The notes below the pieces were generated by a model. It ran no database searches. It was not told the DNA's origin and was given only the letters and a program-made list of their open reading frames with translations. 64,000 bases of DNA, from contig CAJQUW010014290.1 of assembly GCA_907163375.1 (NCBI GenBank), positions 124,001 to 188,000 on the forward strand. The letters run 5' to 3'. Made by a program: the position numbers and the translations under genes. Origin of the DNA: Prostheceraeus crozeri. Taxonomy: Eukaryota; Platyhelminthes; Polycladida; Euryleptidae. Shown piece after piece: positions 11,746 through 22,721 of the stretch. Positions within the stretch are counted from its first letter, which is position 1; the number at the start of each line of letters is the position of its first letter.

Positions 11746-12668
11746 TTTCGTCAACGTATGCATGCCAGATTTATTGCTTGAGATTTTCAGCCAATTTAAG
11801 TCACTTCAAACATAGTTAAATATGCCTGTATGGAGCTGCAGATTGCAGCTTTAACATTTTTTGTGTGCTGGTAATTGCGACGACAAATTTTTAGACATCG
11901 ATGGTGAGGTCGTCAATTTTCTGACATAATATTTTTGGAATCAATTTTCTTCGGAGGCAATTTATCTATAGGCCTATGTTTGATTGACACATGATCAATA
12001 CATCTAGAGGCACACCTTTCGGAATTGCATTATATAATGATCGAAGGTCAACTGAAGGGTGCCATCCACTTTTGTAAGAAGCTGTATTTGTTTTTACACT
12101 TCTAATGGAATTTTTTTCAATATCATAACAGAATCAGATATCTAGACGTTGAATGTATAGTAAATCTGGCAGGTTAAATTCGACATTTGTTGAAAGAATG
12201 GTCAAATTGTTCATTTCAATAAACGTTTTACATGTATACAATAATCAATCCGTAAAACAGATGCAGCCGTAAGGATTTACGAGACACTCATGTCCCGGTC
12301 CATATCTCAGAAAGTGCTGTATGAAATAATATGAAGTTATAGTCTAGATTTTCAAAAAATAAAGTATTTAAAATCCATGAAATCATGTCACCCTGACACT
12401 TGCGTCTATGTCTTTGCCATTCATGATTAATTACAAGTTGAAGTTTAAATTTGGCAAACCCTACAGGTACACACATAGCACAAAGAGAATGCAATACTAA
12501 TCAGAGCAGAAGATGTCAGACTGATTGAAATTTCACTGCAGTTTTCAACAGAATTTCTGACTAGCGATACACTGCCTGCACTGTAGACCCTACGCTACCA
12601 AACCGATGGAATACTTGAAATGAAATGCTTTTCATGTGGCAACGTTTTTTTCTGTCTGGTAGCTACTA
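11746..12668. other. No recognisable gene
   Basis: AT-rich spacer; a 68-residue minus-strand frame at 12288-12494 has no recognisable motif. Confidence 0.45.
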
Positions 12669-13378
12669 CACTGTAAACTGTAGACAGCCAAAAATCAGAC
12701 AAAATAACAGCCAAAATCATCAGACAATTGCAACAGACAACGTGAGACAATGAACAACCAAATGTGGCTGTTCAGAGCAGACAAGATGAGACAATTATTC
12801 GCCAAAATATCAGACAATTCAGTCTACTTTCTAAACGTATTGTCTCTCAAACTCAAAGTGTTTAAATATGATCAAACTATTCAACATCAGCTAATGGCAA
12901 CTGGTCACTCCTAATCACATAGGTTCCAACTCTGCTCCACTCATTCACACTCGCATTATGAACAACTCTGATACTTTACAACTCCGCTGTGTCAATGTCA
13001 ACTTTAGGGAAGTATATAGACCTTTAAAAGCTGTAAAAAAACCTTGTAAAAACAGAATTAAAAGATGGCATCAATACGTCAAATATCCAGACCTGTTATT
13101 GCCATGCCTCAAGGTGTATACAAAGAACCCTACTCATTTACAACATTGTATATTCTATAATTGAAAATTATCAAGAATACTATCCAATTTCAATAAAAGT
13201 GCATATAATAGTCATAAGAAGTATGATAGGCAGTAAACGCAATAATGTAAATTAGTTCGTGCGATGAGACAAAAATTGTCTGACAAGCAGGAAATTTGTC
13301 TGATAATACGCAGTAAGTGCCAAAATAGTGATGTGGCTCACAAATTGTCCGATAAGTGGCTGCTTACAGTTTACAGTG
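12669..13378 (+). mobile_element. CACTGTAAAC-ended MITE, copy A (710 bp)
   Basis: Bounded by TA dinucleotides (12667-12668 and 13379-13380). Terminal inverted repeats start CACTGTAAACTGTA at both ends, then GACAGCC on the left and AGCAGCC on the right. Both subterminal regions are packed with CAGACAATT / TGAGACAAT motifs. The TA target site and TIRs suggest a non-autonomous Tc1/mariner-like element. Copies B (51766-52431) and C (59089-59748) are inverted relative to it and share the interior, including a 68-codon frame at 12958-13164 (starts MNNSDTLQLRC). Confidence 0.88.
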
Positions 13379-14046
13379 TAGACCTGTATGGTGCCTACCA
13401 GATGCTTCTCTTTCTTCTAGTCGTATAGGTATGTTAATAAAGCATACTTAAATGCAAATCAAATGGTTTTCATAGTATTGCATCATGAATGATGCCAAAT
13501 TTCTAGCAGTAGAAGAGTTGAAATCAATGCTATCGATAATTGTTTATTCGATTGTCATCTGAATTCTTCATGATAGATTTCAATTTAGTCTCATTTCAAG
13601 TTTTGCTTTGTTGATGCCATGTGGTTGATAGTTGCGGTTACCCTCACGAAAATTTTTCATGAAAACTCATGAAATTTAATGCGTTGTCATGAGATTTTTA
13701 TGAGAACTCATGAGGTTGTGATGAGTCTCATGATATTCTCATGAAAAAATATTTAACTCATGATGTTCTCATGATCCTTTGATGAGAATATGATGAGTGG
13801 TAATGAGAACATTCATGAGAAAAACATCTCATGATACGTTCATGGGAAAATCATGAGCATTCATGAGTGTTTTGTGAAAATTCGTGTATAAGTAGTAAGG
13901 CATGCATGCTAGCCACGAAACGAAAGGATCATAAGAAAGTTAATTCAATCGATAATAATCTCCAAGTTTAGTCGATAAAAGATAAAAGCAACAATATAGA
14001 ATATATCATAGTGATCTGCAACAAGCTTCTTGAAATTATGCACATA

Positions 14047-15401
14047 CGTGGTGCGCCCAAAAAGTTTCCGGCCAATGACAGAAATTCCTTTCAATTTCTA
14101 AAGTAAACATCTGAAATCAATACATTGGTTCTTTGAGAGCTAGAAACGGTCAGGATCATAGATATCTGATCTGACATCTGTTCATAGACATCTGATTTCA
14201 ACCAGCGAACGCACTTAGTCAAAAATCATTTTCACTCGTGAAAGCGCACTGAAAGGATGACTTCATTGCGACTTGATCACTTGGATAAAGTGGAGTATCG
14301 AAGCTCGATTCGTTTTTGTCTTCTGCTTGGTCAGTCAAGTGCAGACATTAAAGCGAACTTGCTTCTTGCTTACGCAGACAAGTGTCCGTCAGAATCGACG
14401 ATCAAGTTTTGGATTGCCGAGTTCAAGAGAGGACGTCAACTTGTGGCTGACGAAGAAAGAGAAGGCCGCCCAAAGACTTCTGACAACGAAGAAAACCGCG
14501 CCAAATTGGAGAGACTGGTCCTTGAAGACAGGAAGGTGACAACAAGACAGCTTGCTGAGTCTCTGAAACTGTCGAAAGGATCTGTTGGCGAGATGCTGCA
14601 CGAAATGCGCTTCAACAAGGTTTCGTCTCGCTTTGTTCCGCGCTTCTTGACCACCGAGATGTGCACCCGACGCCGTGAAGCCTGCCTAGTGAATCTTGAA
14701 ATTTATCGCCGCCATGGCGATAATTTCTTGAGGAACATCATCACTGTTGATGAAACGCCACTGAGCCTGTACGCACCTGAATCCAGGCGAGAATCTCATG
14801 AATGGCGCAGGCCTGATGAAGGCAAAGTCTGGAATCAACAATCTGGAGCGATCCGAAGAGAAATGATGCTGACTGCCTTCTGGAATGCAGGAGGAATCAT
14901 CTTCCTGGGTTTCCTACAAAGACAGGAGACAGTGACCGGTGAATATTACGGCGAGCTGATTCAGCAGGTGCGCAGCAAGGTTCGCAAGCCAAGAGGTCTG
15001 CCTCATTGGTTCCTTCAGGACAACGCTCCAGTGCACACTTGTCGAGCTGCCTTGGAGAAGATCGGCAGCGCGGGCTTCGAACTTGTGAAGCATCCACCTT
15101 ATAGCTCGGATTTGGCTCCATCAGACTATTGCCTTTTCAACGAGTTGAAACGCCATCTCCGCGGGACTCATTTTGAAAGTGCCGCAGCTTTGGAAGAGAC
15201 TGTAAGAAACTGTTTTGGCCAATTACTTCCCGCTTTTTTCCTTGATGCTTTCAAGGCACTCCCAGTTCGCTGGGAAAAGTGTTTGGCCGCGAACGGCAAT
15301 TGGTTTGAGAAATAGCTATAATGTACTAAATAAAAACGTCACTGGATTAAATCTTTTCGCTTTATAAAATGCTAAGGCCGGAAATTTTTGGGCGCACCAC
15401 G
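14047..15401 (+). mobile_element. Complete mariner transposon
   Basis: 1355 bp, flanked by TA duplications (14045-14046, 15402-15403). Terminal inverted repeats at 14047-14073 and 15376-15401 begin CGTGGTGCGCCCAAAAA and differ by about one base. It contains one intact transposase frame. It sits inside the CATGA-rich element, so it is the later insertion. Confidence 0.95.
14257..15315 (+). CDS. Mariner transposase (DD34D)
   Basis: A 352-residue protein that excises and inserts the mariner element at TA sites in the nucleus. The N-terminal third is the paired helix-turn-helix region (first HTH about residues 1-55, second about 85-125). The catalytic triad is visible: D in ITVDETPLS, D in FLQDNAPVHT, and the final D in YSSDLAPSDYCLF, with 34 residues between the last two, which is the mariner signature. 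Length matches the family (about 345-355). The ATG at 14257 fits the usual mariner start, and an AATAAA follows the stop (15329-15334). No frameshift or stop is seen, so it may be active. Its codons are more GC-rich than the flanking DNA, consistent with recent arrival. Confidence 0.95.
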   Translation: MTSLRLDHLDKVEYRSSIRFCLLLGQSSADIKANLLLAYADKCPSESTIKFWIAEFKRGRQLVADEEREGRPKTSDNEENRAKLERLVLEDRKVTTRQLAESLKLSKGSVGEMLHEMRFNKVSSRFVPRFLTTEMCTRRREACLVNLEIYRRHGDNFLRNIITVDETPLSLYAPESRRESHEWRRPDEGKVWNQQSGAIRREMMLTAFWNAGGIIFLGFLQRQETVTGEYYGELIQQVRSKVRKPRGLPHWFLQDNAPVHTCRAALEKIGSAGFELVKHPPYSSDLAPSDYCLFNELKRHLRGTHFESAAALEETVRNCFGQLLPAFFLDAFKALPVRWEKCLAANGNWFEK

Positions 15402-15771
15402 TATAATTTGATTTTGCAATTAGATGTTGAATACAAGACGTTGAAAATAGAGATATAATACAATCACCGTTCAAATTCATATCATAATCACAATACTGGT
15501 TCATTATTGTGAATACTGAAATAGTTTTGTGGACATGGCGTGGAAACGTTCCGAGACAACGTGGCGAGGCTAAGCCTCAATAACTAAATGCCAGAAAAAT
15601 CAATTCAGAAGTATGAAAGAGCAACTGCTTATTAATATATGAGATTTTTATGAGAAACTCAAAATTTAATGTGATATTTTATGCGAAAACGTTCCAAATC
15701 CGCATGAAATTTCATAAGACATATATCAGAAAAAATCTCATGAAAAATCATGAGGAATTTTCGTAAGGGTA

Positions 15772-16856
15772 TGTTCATACGGTGGTGGATTCCTCTCTGC
15801 CCGAGACAAAATATGAACACTTACTTTTGAAATTGTCTCAAAATACATTAACTTTGGCAATTTTCAATGCTTTGTCAGGATTTGCATGCTGATTTTCAAA
15901 CTTTGTTTATGAAGAAACCACCTGATATATCCTTAACCACGCACAGAACACAAATTGAGCCATTAAATGATGTGTAAGAAAGAGAGGACATTGAACACGC
16001 TATAACCCTACCGTGCGAAGACAGAGAATGTTCAGTTGAAAAACCTTCAAAACTCCCCAACAACGATTTCGTTTTTGCTCCGATTAGACATTCTGAACGG
16101 GTGAGTACTGTCGCATTATTTCATGTCATGATTTATAGACGAGAAGCCGAAAAGAGAGATGATGTACTCTATTATCTCCACTTCCTTTAATTTTTCTTTC
16201 GAACAATTTATTCGACATCTGGAAAATGATTTGTGTGTTAGGCTTACAGATCACTGATACATATAAACCAAATAAATACTGCATTCTATACAACTTGTCA
16301 TGCCCTGAAGTGAACCAAAAATGGTAATTAATTTTGTAATGAAAGTTGCATTGATGGTTTTTATTGTGTCCTCAGCTCGGGAAAATCAAAAACTTTCCTG
16401 CGCGCAAAGAGTATATTTTCTGAATATCAGAGGACATGTCTTTCAACTTGTAGACACATTAAATTGAATTATCGGTTCTGTTTTTACAGATCATTTACCA
16501 TTTCAAGGAAATTGAGCAGCTCCAATCAATATTTCAAAATTCCAAACTGTTTGAATTTGTCGGTTTACTAGAAATGCAATCGATAGCGATCAGTTCGATG
16601 GCGACTTGTATCAACGACGGAACTTATCCAGTAGACAGAAAGAGAATTTCAATTTGTTGACTGAATCGTAAATGTAAATTTTCATCTATAGTTCCTTCAG
16701 AATTCAAAGGTCGCCTCCATACATCTTATTCCAAGAATTGAAGTAAATGCTCACAAATTTCATCAGTAAATTGAAACCCGGTTTCGTCAATGGTTTGACA
16801 GATAGAATGCGAAGGGAATAAAGTTCAAAATAGGGCTCTCGGGCCAAGAACATTCA
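15772..16856. other. No recognisable gene
   Basis: AT-rich spacer with short frames only. Confidence 0.45.
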
Positions 16857-16985
16857 TCTATACCTTTTCAACATCAAATTCGGAATAATCAATTTCAATT
16901 TCGGAATAGTCAACTTCAAATTCGGAATTGTTAATATCAAATTTGAAATTGATTATTCCGAATTTGATGTTGAAAAGGTATAGAT
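16857..16985. repeat. Near-perfect palindrome with about 41-bp arms
   Basis: The arm at 16857-16897 (CTATACCTTTTCAACATC then AAATTCGGAATAATC) is the reverse complement of 16944-16985. The loop of about 46 bp holds further TTCGGAATAGTC / TTCGGAATTG repeats. It would fold into a strong hairpin in DNA or RNA. Confidence 0.85.
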
Positions 16986-19900
16986 AAATAATTGAGCTCT
17001 TATTGAACTCCTCTGTGCCACATTTTCGTTGAGGATGGTAAGGCACTTTGCTTCTGGTGATTTATGCATATATCTGTAAATTGAGTATTCATGAAAGCAT
17101 AGAATTGCACCGTCATTGTATTGAATGTATTTCAAATAATCATTCCTTGTACATTTGCAATCGACATTTTTGAAAAATACATGATTCTGTCTCAAAATTC
17201 AAAATTCAATGGGTTTTATTTTCATTCGAAAATTCCCAAGTACATGTAAAGGTGCATACAATATTGAGAATGATACAGCTAAAGAGAATGATACAAATGA
17301 ATGATACAAATACACTATATGAATGAAAATGTCATAAGTTGTGATGATCACTGACGAAGAAGTGAGTTTTTAAGTTCAATGTCTATGAGCGTTTAGCATG
17401 TAGCGAGATGAATTGATAAATGAAGCCGAGAATGTTTTAGGATAAACATAAGCATGAGAAACTGGGATTCGAAATATATAAAGGAGAGGAGGAATCCTTC
17501 ATAATGTTCTCTGCAAATGATTTCTTCTGAGAGTTTTATATGTGTTGTAGCTAGTTTCCATGCAAATTCAATCTTTCATCATTCGCGTCCACAATCATTC
17601 CTTTATTAATTGTTTATTAAGAGTCGCATTGCAAGGGCCGGCAAATATTCACTAAGAAAATGATGCTAGAGAATGTCTAGAATGAAAGAATACTTTAGGA
17701 CTATTGGATATATATGATAGACATTCATGCATTCAAATTAATATCTATACGTATTCGTGACACAACAGCTAGGAGCATATTGCTACTATACATTAGATCA
17801 GGAGTTTGAAATTCACCTGTAGTTGTAGAGAATGTTCGGATTAAGTCAGTTGTAATCTTAGCAAATTCGTCCGGCCCTTGCTTGCGACTCGTAAATTATT
17901 TGTTAATTGAATTTTACAGTCTGAAACTGCTATATCTTTCGCATTGCTAATATCGGCTATTCAATAATTATAATCTGCCTCTCTCAAAATTCAAATTCAA
18001 AATGGTTTGTTGCCCATCTTGTGGGTCAAACATGAATAAATTTACAATTAATCGGCGCATGGATGAATGAAAAGATGACAAGAATGAAAATGAAGTGACA
18101 GATAAAATAACACTGCACCATGATTACTGTCTTCAATGAGATCGATTAGATGAAAGTCTGAAATAACTGAACACAATATTAAAGAGCACACACAAAATGA
18201 CGAAAAGTCTACATGGATGATTGCGGTGCGAATGTACAATACATGTGGAGGAAAGGAGTCAAAGCATGCATCAGTACATGTTATTATAAATAATGTTCAC
18301 ATCGCATTTCAGCTTGCATTGTATTTGATAATGTTTCTATTTGTACTACACACTCTGCAGCAGATTAATAATTCCTATTATTTGATCGGAGAAACGGATT
18401 AATTGTAAATTAACATAATTTTTGAAATATGTTTTCCTCCATAATGAGAAGTTAATTCAAAAAACAAGCGTCCGATTATATTCAGATTGTTCAATTGCAT
18501 AAGTTTGTGTCTACGATACTAATTGTTGCCATATCATCAATATGAGGTGACCGAAAAGAATTTCACTGGTCATTATTAAGATTTATTCTCATTGTCCGAC
18601 TTAATATATTTCATATTTGTCATGCATATTCCTATTTTGTCAGCTTTGCTTTCACTTGCTATTATTTGCTGATAAACACGTACGAATACAATTGAATGAT
18701 ATTTCATGAACTTCGGTGTCTTAAAACTTCAGCTGACTCGATCCTTTCAATATTTCCCTTTTGAAAGTGTGAAACAGGGCGCTTGTCTTCGAGTAAATGC
18801 ATGTTTCCATCAATGCATTCTAATCTATACGATGACAGAAGTGTGGGTGCGCCAAAGATTGAGGCAATATTTCAAATCATTACCAGCTGGTTTGGTGAAA
18901 GTGGGACAAATAGATGGTAGTTCACTGTCAAGACAGACACGGCTTCTGCTCTTTAAACAGGATAAGGAATGCCTCCTGAGGTCAGTGTGATCGTTGCGTT
19001 CAAGGTTCTTTCTCATCGAAGGAAATCGTGCAAGGCTTTTTCTATAATTTTGGATCAAACGCTGCACTTGCACTAATTTCATATTTTTCTATTAATTATT
19101 CAACTGTTGATTGAAAATTTCAACATGTTGAAACTCAGTATATCGCTAATTGCATTTATAGTCTTTATTAATACGTTGAAAGACGAATGGATTACATTAC
19201 TTGAATAGTGAATTTCAACATCTTTGAATTGATGAACACCATCTATTTGCTATTTACAGACTCTCATTCTTTTCACTCAAATAGGGCCTAAAATGTCTTT
19301 GAAAATGAAACTCATTGTTCGATCACAGGTTAAGAATTAAGCCTACTATGCAAGCTAAATGCGGAGGTCCGGCACCTAAAAAATCAATGATCTGCATTGC
19401 ACTAACTTATTGAAAAATCGCAAACAAAATGCTAATACCTTCATCAATAAATGGTTGTCTATCTTTAGCAGAATCTGTATATGGCACAATTTCCTTAACA
19501 ACGTTGCATCTATCCTCTTTCTGAAGATCAAGGATTATCATTTTTCACTGCATTGGAATACTTCTCCAGCTTCATTCAAAACCACTCAAATAATTTCATT
19601 ATATCACGTATACGTTACACCAAATGTCGCGCCAGATCTTTCTTTAATTTTTGTGCCAAGTATGGCCCCAATTTAATTAGTTACTTGTCATTGCTTGAGA
19701 TGATGATTCCTTCTTTGACGGCGGAATTGCAATGGTTATTAGTCCTTGAATATAAATATTTTTGTCATTTGATATATGTGACTAGGGAACCAGAAAAAGT
19801 GAAGTATGTAATGATATAGTGATATAATGCTAATCAGTGTATTCATAATTAATTAATTACGGAAAATTGCTATTGATTGTCGGCTACATTAATCAATAGC

Positions 19901-21800
19901 CATTTGATCAGAAATGGAATTAGGAAATGCAGTGACATGAGTATGTTGCCATTACACGAGTATAAGCAGTTTTGTGACTTTTGCGCAATCCGACACGTCC
20001 TTGCGTATTAGATAAAGACACTGAAAATTTCAATTTACATGTACGTTTCGGTAAATCTAGGCCTCAGTAGGTGACATGCAACGCTCAATTACGCGTAATT
20101 CTCGATAATAATTCAAGATTTTACATTCGAATATATACCACATTAACCTAGGCTATGTATCAAGGAATCCAACCACATGATTTTGACAAGCCAACATTTT
20201 TTTCAAATATTCTTGTTGAATTTCATTTGTATGCTACCACTCAAATAAATTTTGTACTCGATTAGCATGAGCGCCAATCCATGATTTGTTATAGGCCTAT
20301 TCTCTTTTCAATTCTCACATGAATTGTAGAGTTTAAAATATCATTCCTTGATATAAAACAAATTAATTGCGTGCAGCATTGCTGTATACATTCTGTTACG
20401 AGTTAGTAATCTTTTAATTATTCCCAAAACAAAATAATGGAGAAAATAAATCATGGTTCATGTATTATTATACGTCACCAGGAAAATACAGGAATTTTCA
20501 ACAGAAGTATTCAAGGATGTCTTTAGCGGTCACAAAGTCGGAAAACAGAAAGTCTTCAAAGTCTTCTGTCAGCATCAGCAGGAGAGGACGGGTAGCAGCG
20601 ACCATCCAGGACAACGTCAGCGCGCAGTTGTGACAGAAATCACGTATTTGCCTTCGCGTTCAGCTCTCCGCGTTAACAGTCTTCACTTCACCAATTGCAC
20701 CACTTGACTTGGCCAGCTCGGATCTATAGTGATAATGACAGCAACAGTAACAAAGGTATTAAACAATAACATAATAAAACAATGGATTGAATAACAAAAT
20801 ACCCTAACTAAAACAACCACCCCTAACCTAATAACAAAGAATAAATAAAATTGTGCATGCCCCGCAGAAGACAAAAGAGATAACAATTCGCATGTAGAAT
20901 TTTGTTCTGTAATACGACCACTAAATATATATATATATATATACGTATGCGGTACAGCAACGCATATGTGCACTTAAAAGGACTGAATAAAAGAACTTTA
21001 ATCCTATAATACTGCCTCTTCCCGCTATCCCAACTAGGCTGACAAACATTGAACCATTTCTTACTTTGAGTGATATTGATAGTACGGAGATATTTTATCT
21101 TCAACGAAAGAGGATCGAAAACGTCTACCGCAATGGGTTGAATTGTTGTTTTGTATTGATCTCTAAAACACAATTTCGATTTAGCGATTGATAAGTTGTT
21201 GATTTCGTGTTCAACTGATTACCAAGATTGAGCCTGTGGACTTTCCTTATTCATGTTCAAAATATGTTATTAGCAGTGGATAGAATCCGATTTGTATGAG
21301 ATCAATGTTAATGCAACACCTGAAGATCTCACTTCTCAATGACTTACCAAATCGCCCCGATTAATACTTGGGGTCAGTAGTATGTGTGATAAATCGATTA
21401 TGACACATTAAAAGCATTTTGTTAACTTGAAAAGTCTTTGGAGCATAACAAAGTGTTTTTTATTTCAATTTTACTAATTATAAATGACTTACTCGCATAA
21501 ATTATCACTTCTCATCCTTCCATGACCTCAATGTGGTATGATGCTGAAACGGAATTTTAATGTTTTAAGAAACTCGGTGGTGCATGCAGTCAATTGAATT
21601 TTCTGAGGACTGAATTTTTAGCTAATAAGGGCCGTGCATATACTTTCATTGGTATTGATGTGTACGTTCAAGAGGTAGGTGACTAATATTTCAATAGAAA
21701 TGCGTTTTGTCCACATTATCAGCAACTTTAACAATGTATTATGATATGATTATCCACGGCGATCTTCGGTCAGGTCCTTGCAATGTGCCTGGCTTATTTT
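16986..21800. other. Gene-poor AT-rich region
   Basis: About 4.8 kb. Open frames are below 120 codons and I recognise none (for example 18706-18990, 20453-20707 and the minus-strand frame at 20823-21173). A (TA)n microsatellite lies at about 20925-20944. A host gene with short exons could be hidden here. Confidence 0.5.
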
Positions 21801-21831
21801 GTAAATTCTCAACGACTTTGTACACTAATAG

Positions 21832-22420
21832 CTGTCAAGATTGCTATTTCTATTGCCATTTTTGTGAAGTGAGTGAGTGTCGGGCAAAAGTGTGGTGTAA
21901 TAGAAATATTCTACACAGTCTTTCAGACTGCAATCTGAAAACTGTGTTGTAAGAGGATTGGATGACGAGTTTTCTAAACACTAAAACGAAGTTGTGGCGA
22001 TATGTGCAGCCTCACTGTTGTGTGATGAGAGATGTCAAGATAGCCATTTTTATTACCATCTTGTGAAGTGAGCGAGTCGTGGGGAAAAAATGTGGTGTAA
22101 GTGAAATATTCTCCATAGTTTTCCAGACCACATTCCGAAAACTATGGTCTAAGAAATTTTGACGACTGTTTTATTAACAGGAGAGCAAAACTGTGGCGAC
22201 AGGTGCAGCCTCAAACATTCTCTGAGATTATCTTAGGTAACGTACTAGATTTCAGAAAAACCATTCAAAGAAAACCATTAACTTTCCGACTGCCTGTTCA
22301 GACAAATATGGTGATTGATTCCCGGTTGAACAAGAGAATAGGATGACGAGTTTTCTTAACATTAAAGCGAAACTGAGGCGACAAATGCACCCTCACTGTG
22401 GTGTGGTGTAATCCACCGGT
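21832..22420 (+). repeat. Diverged tandem repeat upstream of the peptide gene
   Basis: Two units of roughly 210-230 bp and a partial third. Shared landmarks occur in order: GTCAAGATTGCTATT / GTCAAGATAGCCATT, TGTGAAGTGAG, GTGTGGTGTAA / TGTGGTGTAA, AAATATTCT, GAAAACTRTG, then a GTGGCGA..GTGCAGCCTCA block. The last block recurs near 22375-22400. Units differ by substitutions and indels, so the repeat is old. It lies just upstream of the promoter at 22650. Confidence 0.7.
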
Positions 22421-22541
22421 GAAGTCACTAATCAGGCATTTCTCTTTTCTTGATGTAAATGTAAGTGCCCGTTGAATCTTACAGTTCAATGCGTCACACC
22501 GCTTGCTCTGCGAATGACTGTCATGGACGCAATTCTTGACA

Positions 22542-22645
22542 GTCAAGCCAATCTGATCGTTGCGCAACCTGGAAACCACCCTCTGCTGGCTTCTGCGAAT
22601 GAAAGTGAAATCAATTTGATCGTTGCATAACCTGGAAATCATTTC
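22542..22645 (+). repeat. Promoter-proximal two-copy repeat
   Basis: The block TGATCGTTGCGCAACCTGGA (starting at 22555) recurs as TGATCGTTGCATAACCTGGA about 63 bp later, followed by AAACCA / AAATCA. An associated CTGCGAATGA motif also appears twice. Placed directly upstream of the TATA box it may be a paired regulatory site; this is inference. Confidence 0.6.
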
Positions 22646-22649
22646 TACA

Positions 22650-22659
22650 TTATATATAT
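22650..22659 (+). promoter_or_regulatory. TATA box of the repeat-peptide gene
   Basis: TTATATATAT lies about 72 bp before the ATG at 22722. A start of transcription about 30 bp downstream, near 22680, would leave a short leader of about 40 nt. TATA promoters are common for highly expressed secreted-peptide genes. The TATA run is seen; its use is inferred. Confidence 0.5.
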
Positions 22660-22721
22660 GAATAAGAAGTATTCAAGTGTTCATCCATAGAAATCTGTGC
22701 TCATCAGTCCACATCTTCAAT

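Larger units (their letters stand above)
13641..15769. mobile_element. CATGA-rich non-autonomous DNA element interrupted by mariner
   Basis: Ends are CCCTCACGAAAATTTTTCAT on the left and, read from the other strand, CCCTTACGAAAATTCCTCAT on the right. Each is flanked by TA (13639-13640, 15770-15771). The left 240 bp and right 120 bp are dominated by TCATGA / CTCATGA motifs in both orientations. No frame of its own is visible. Without the mariner at 14047-15401 the element would be about 0.77 kb. Confidence 0.8.
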
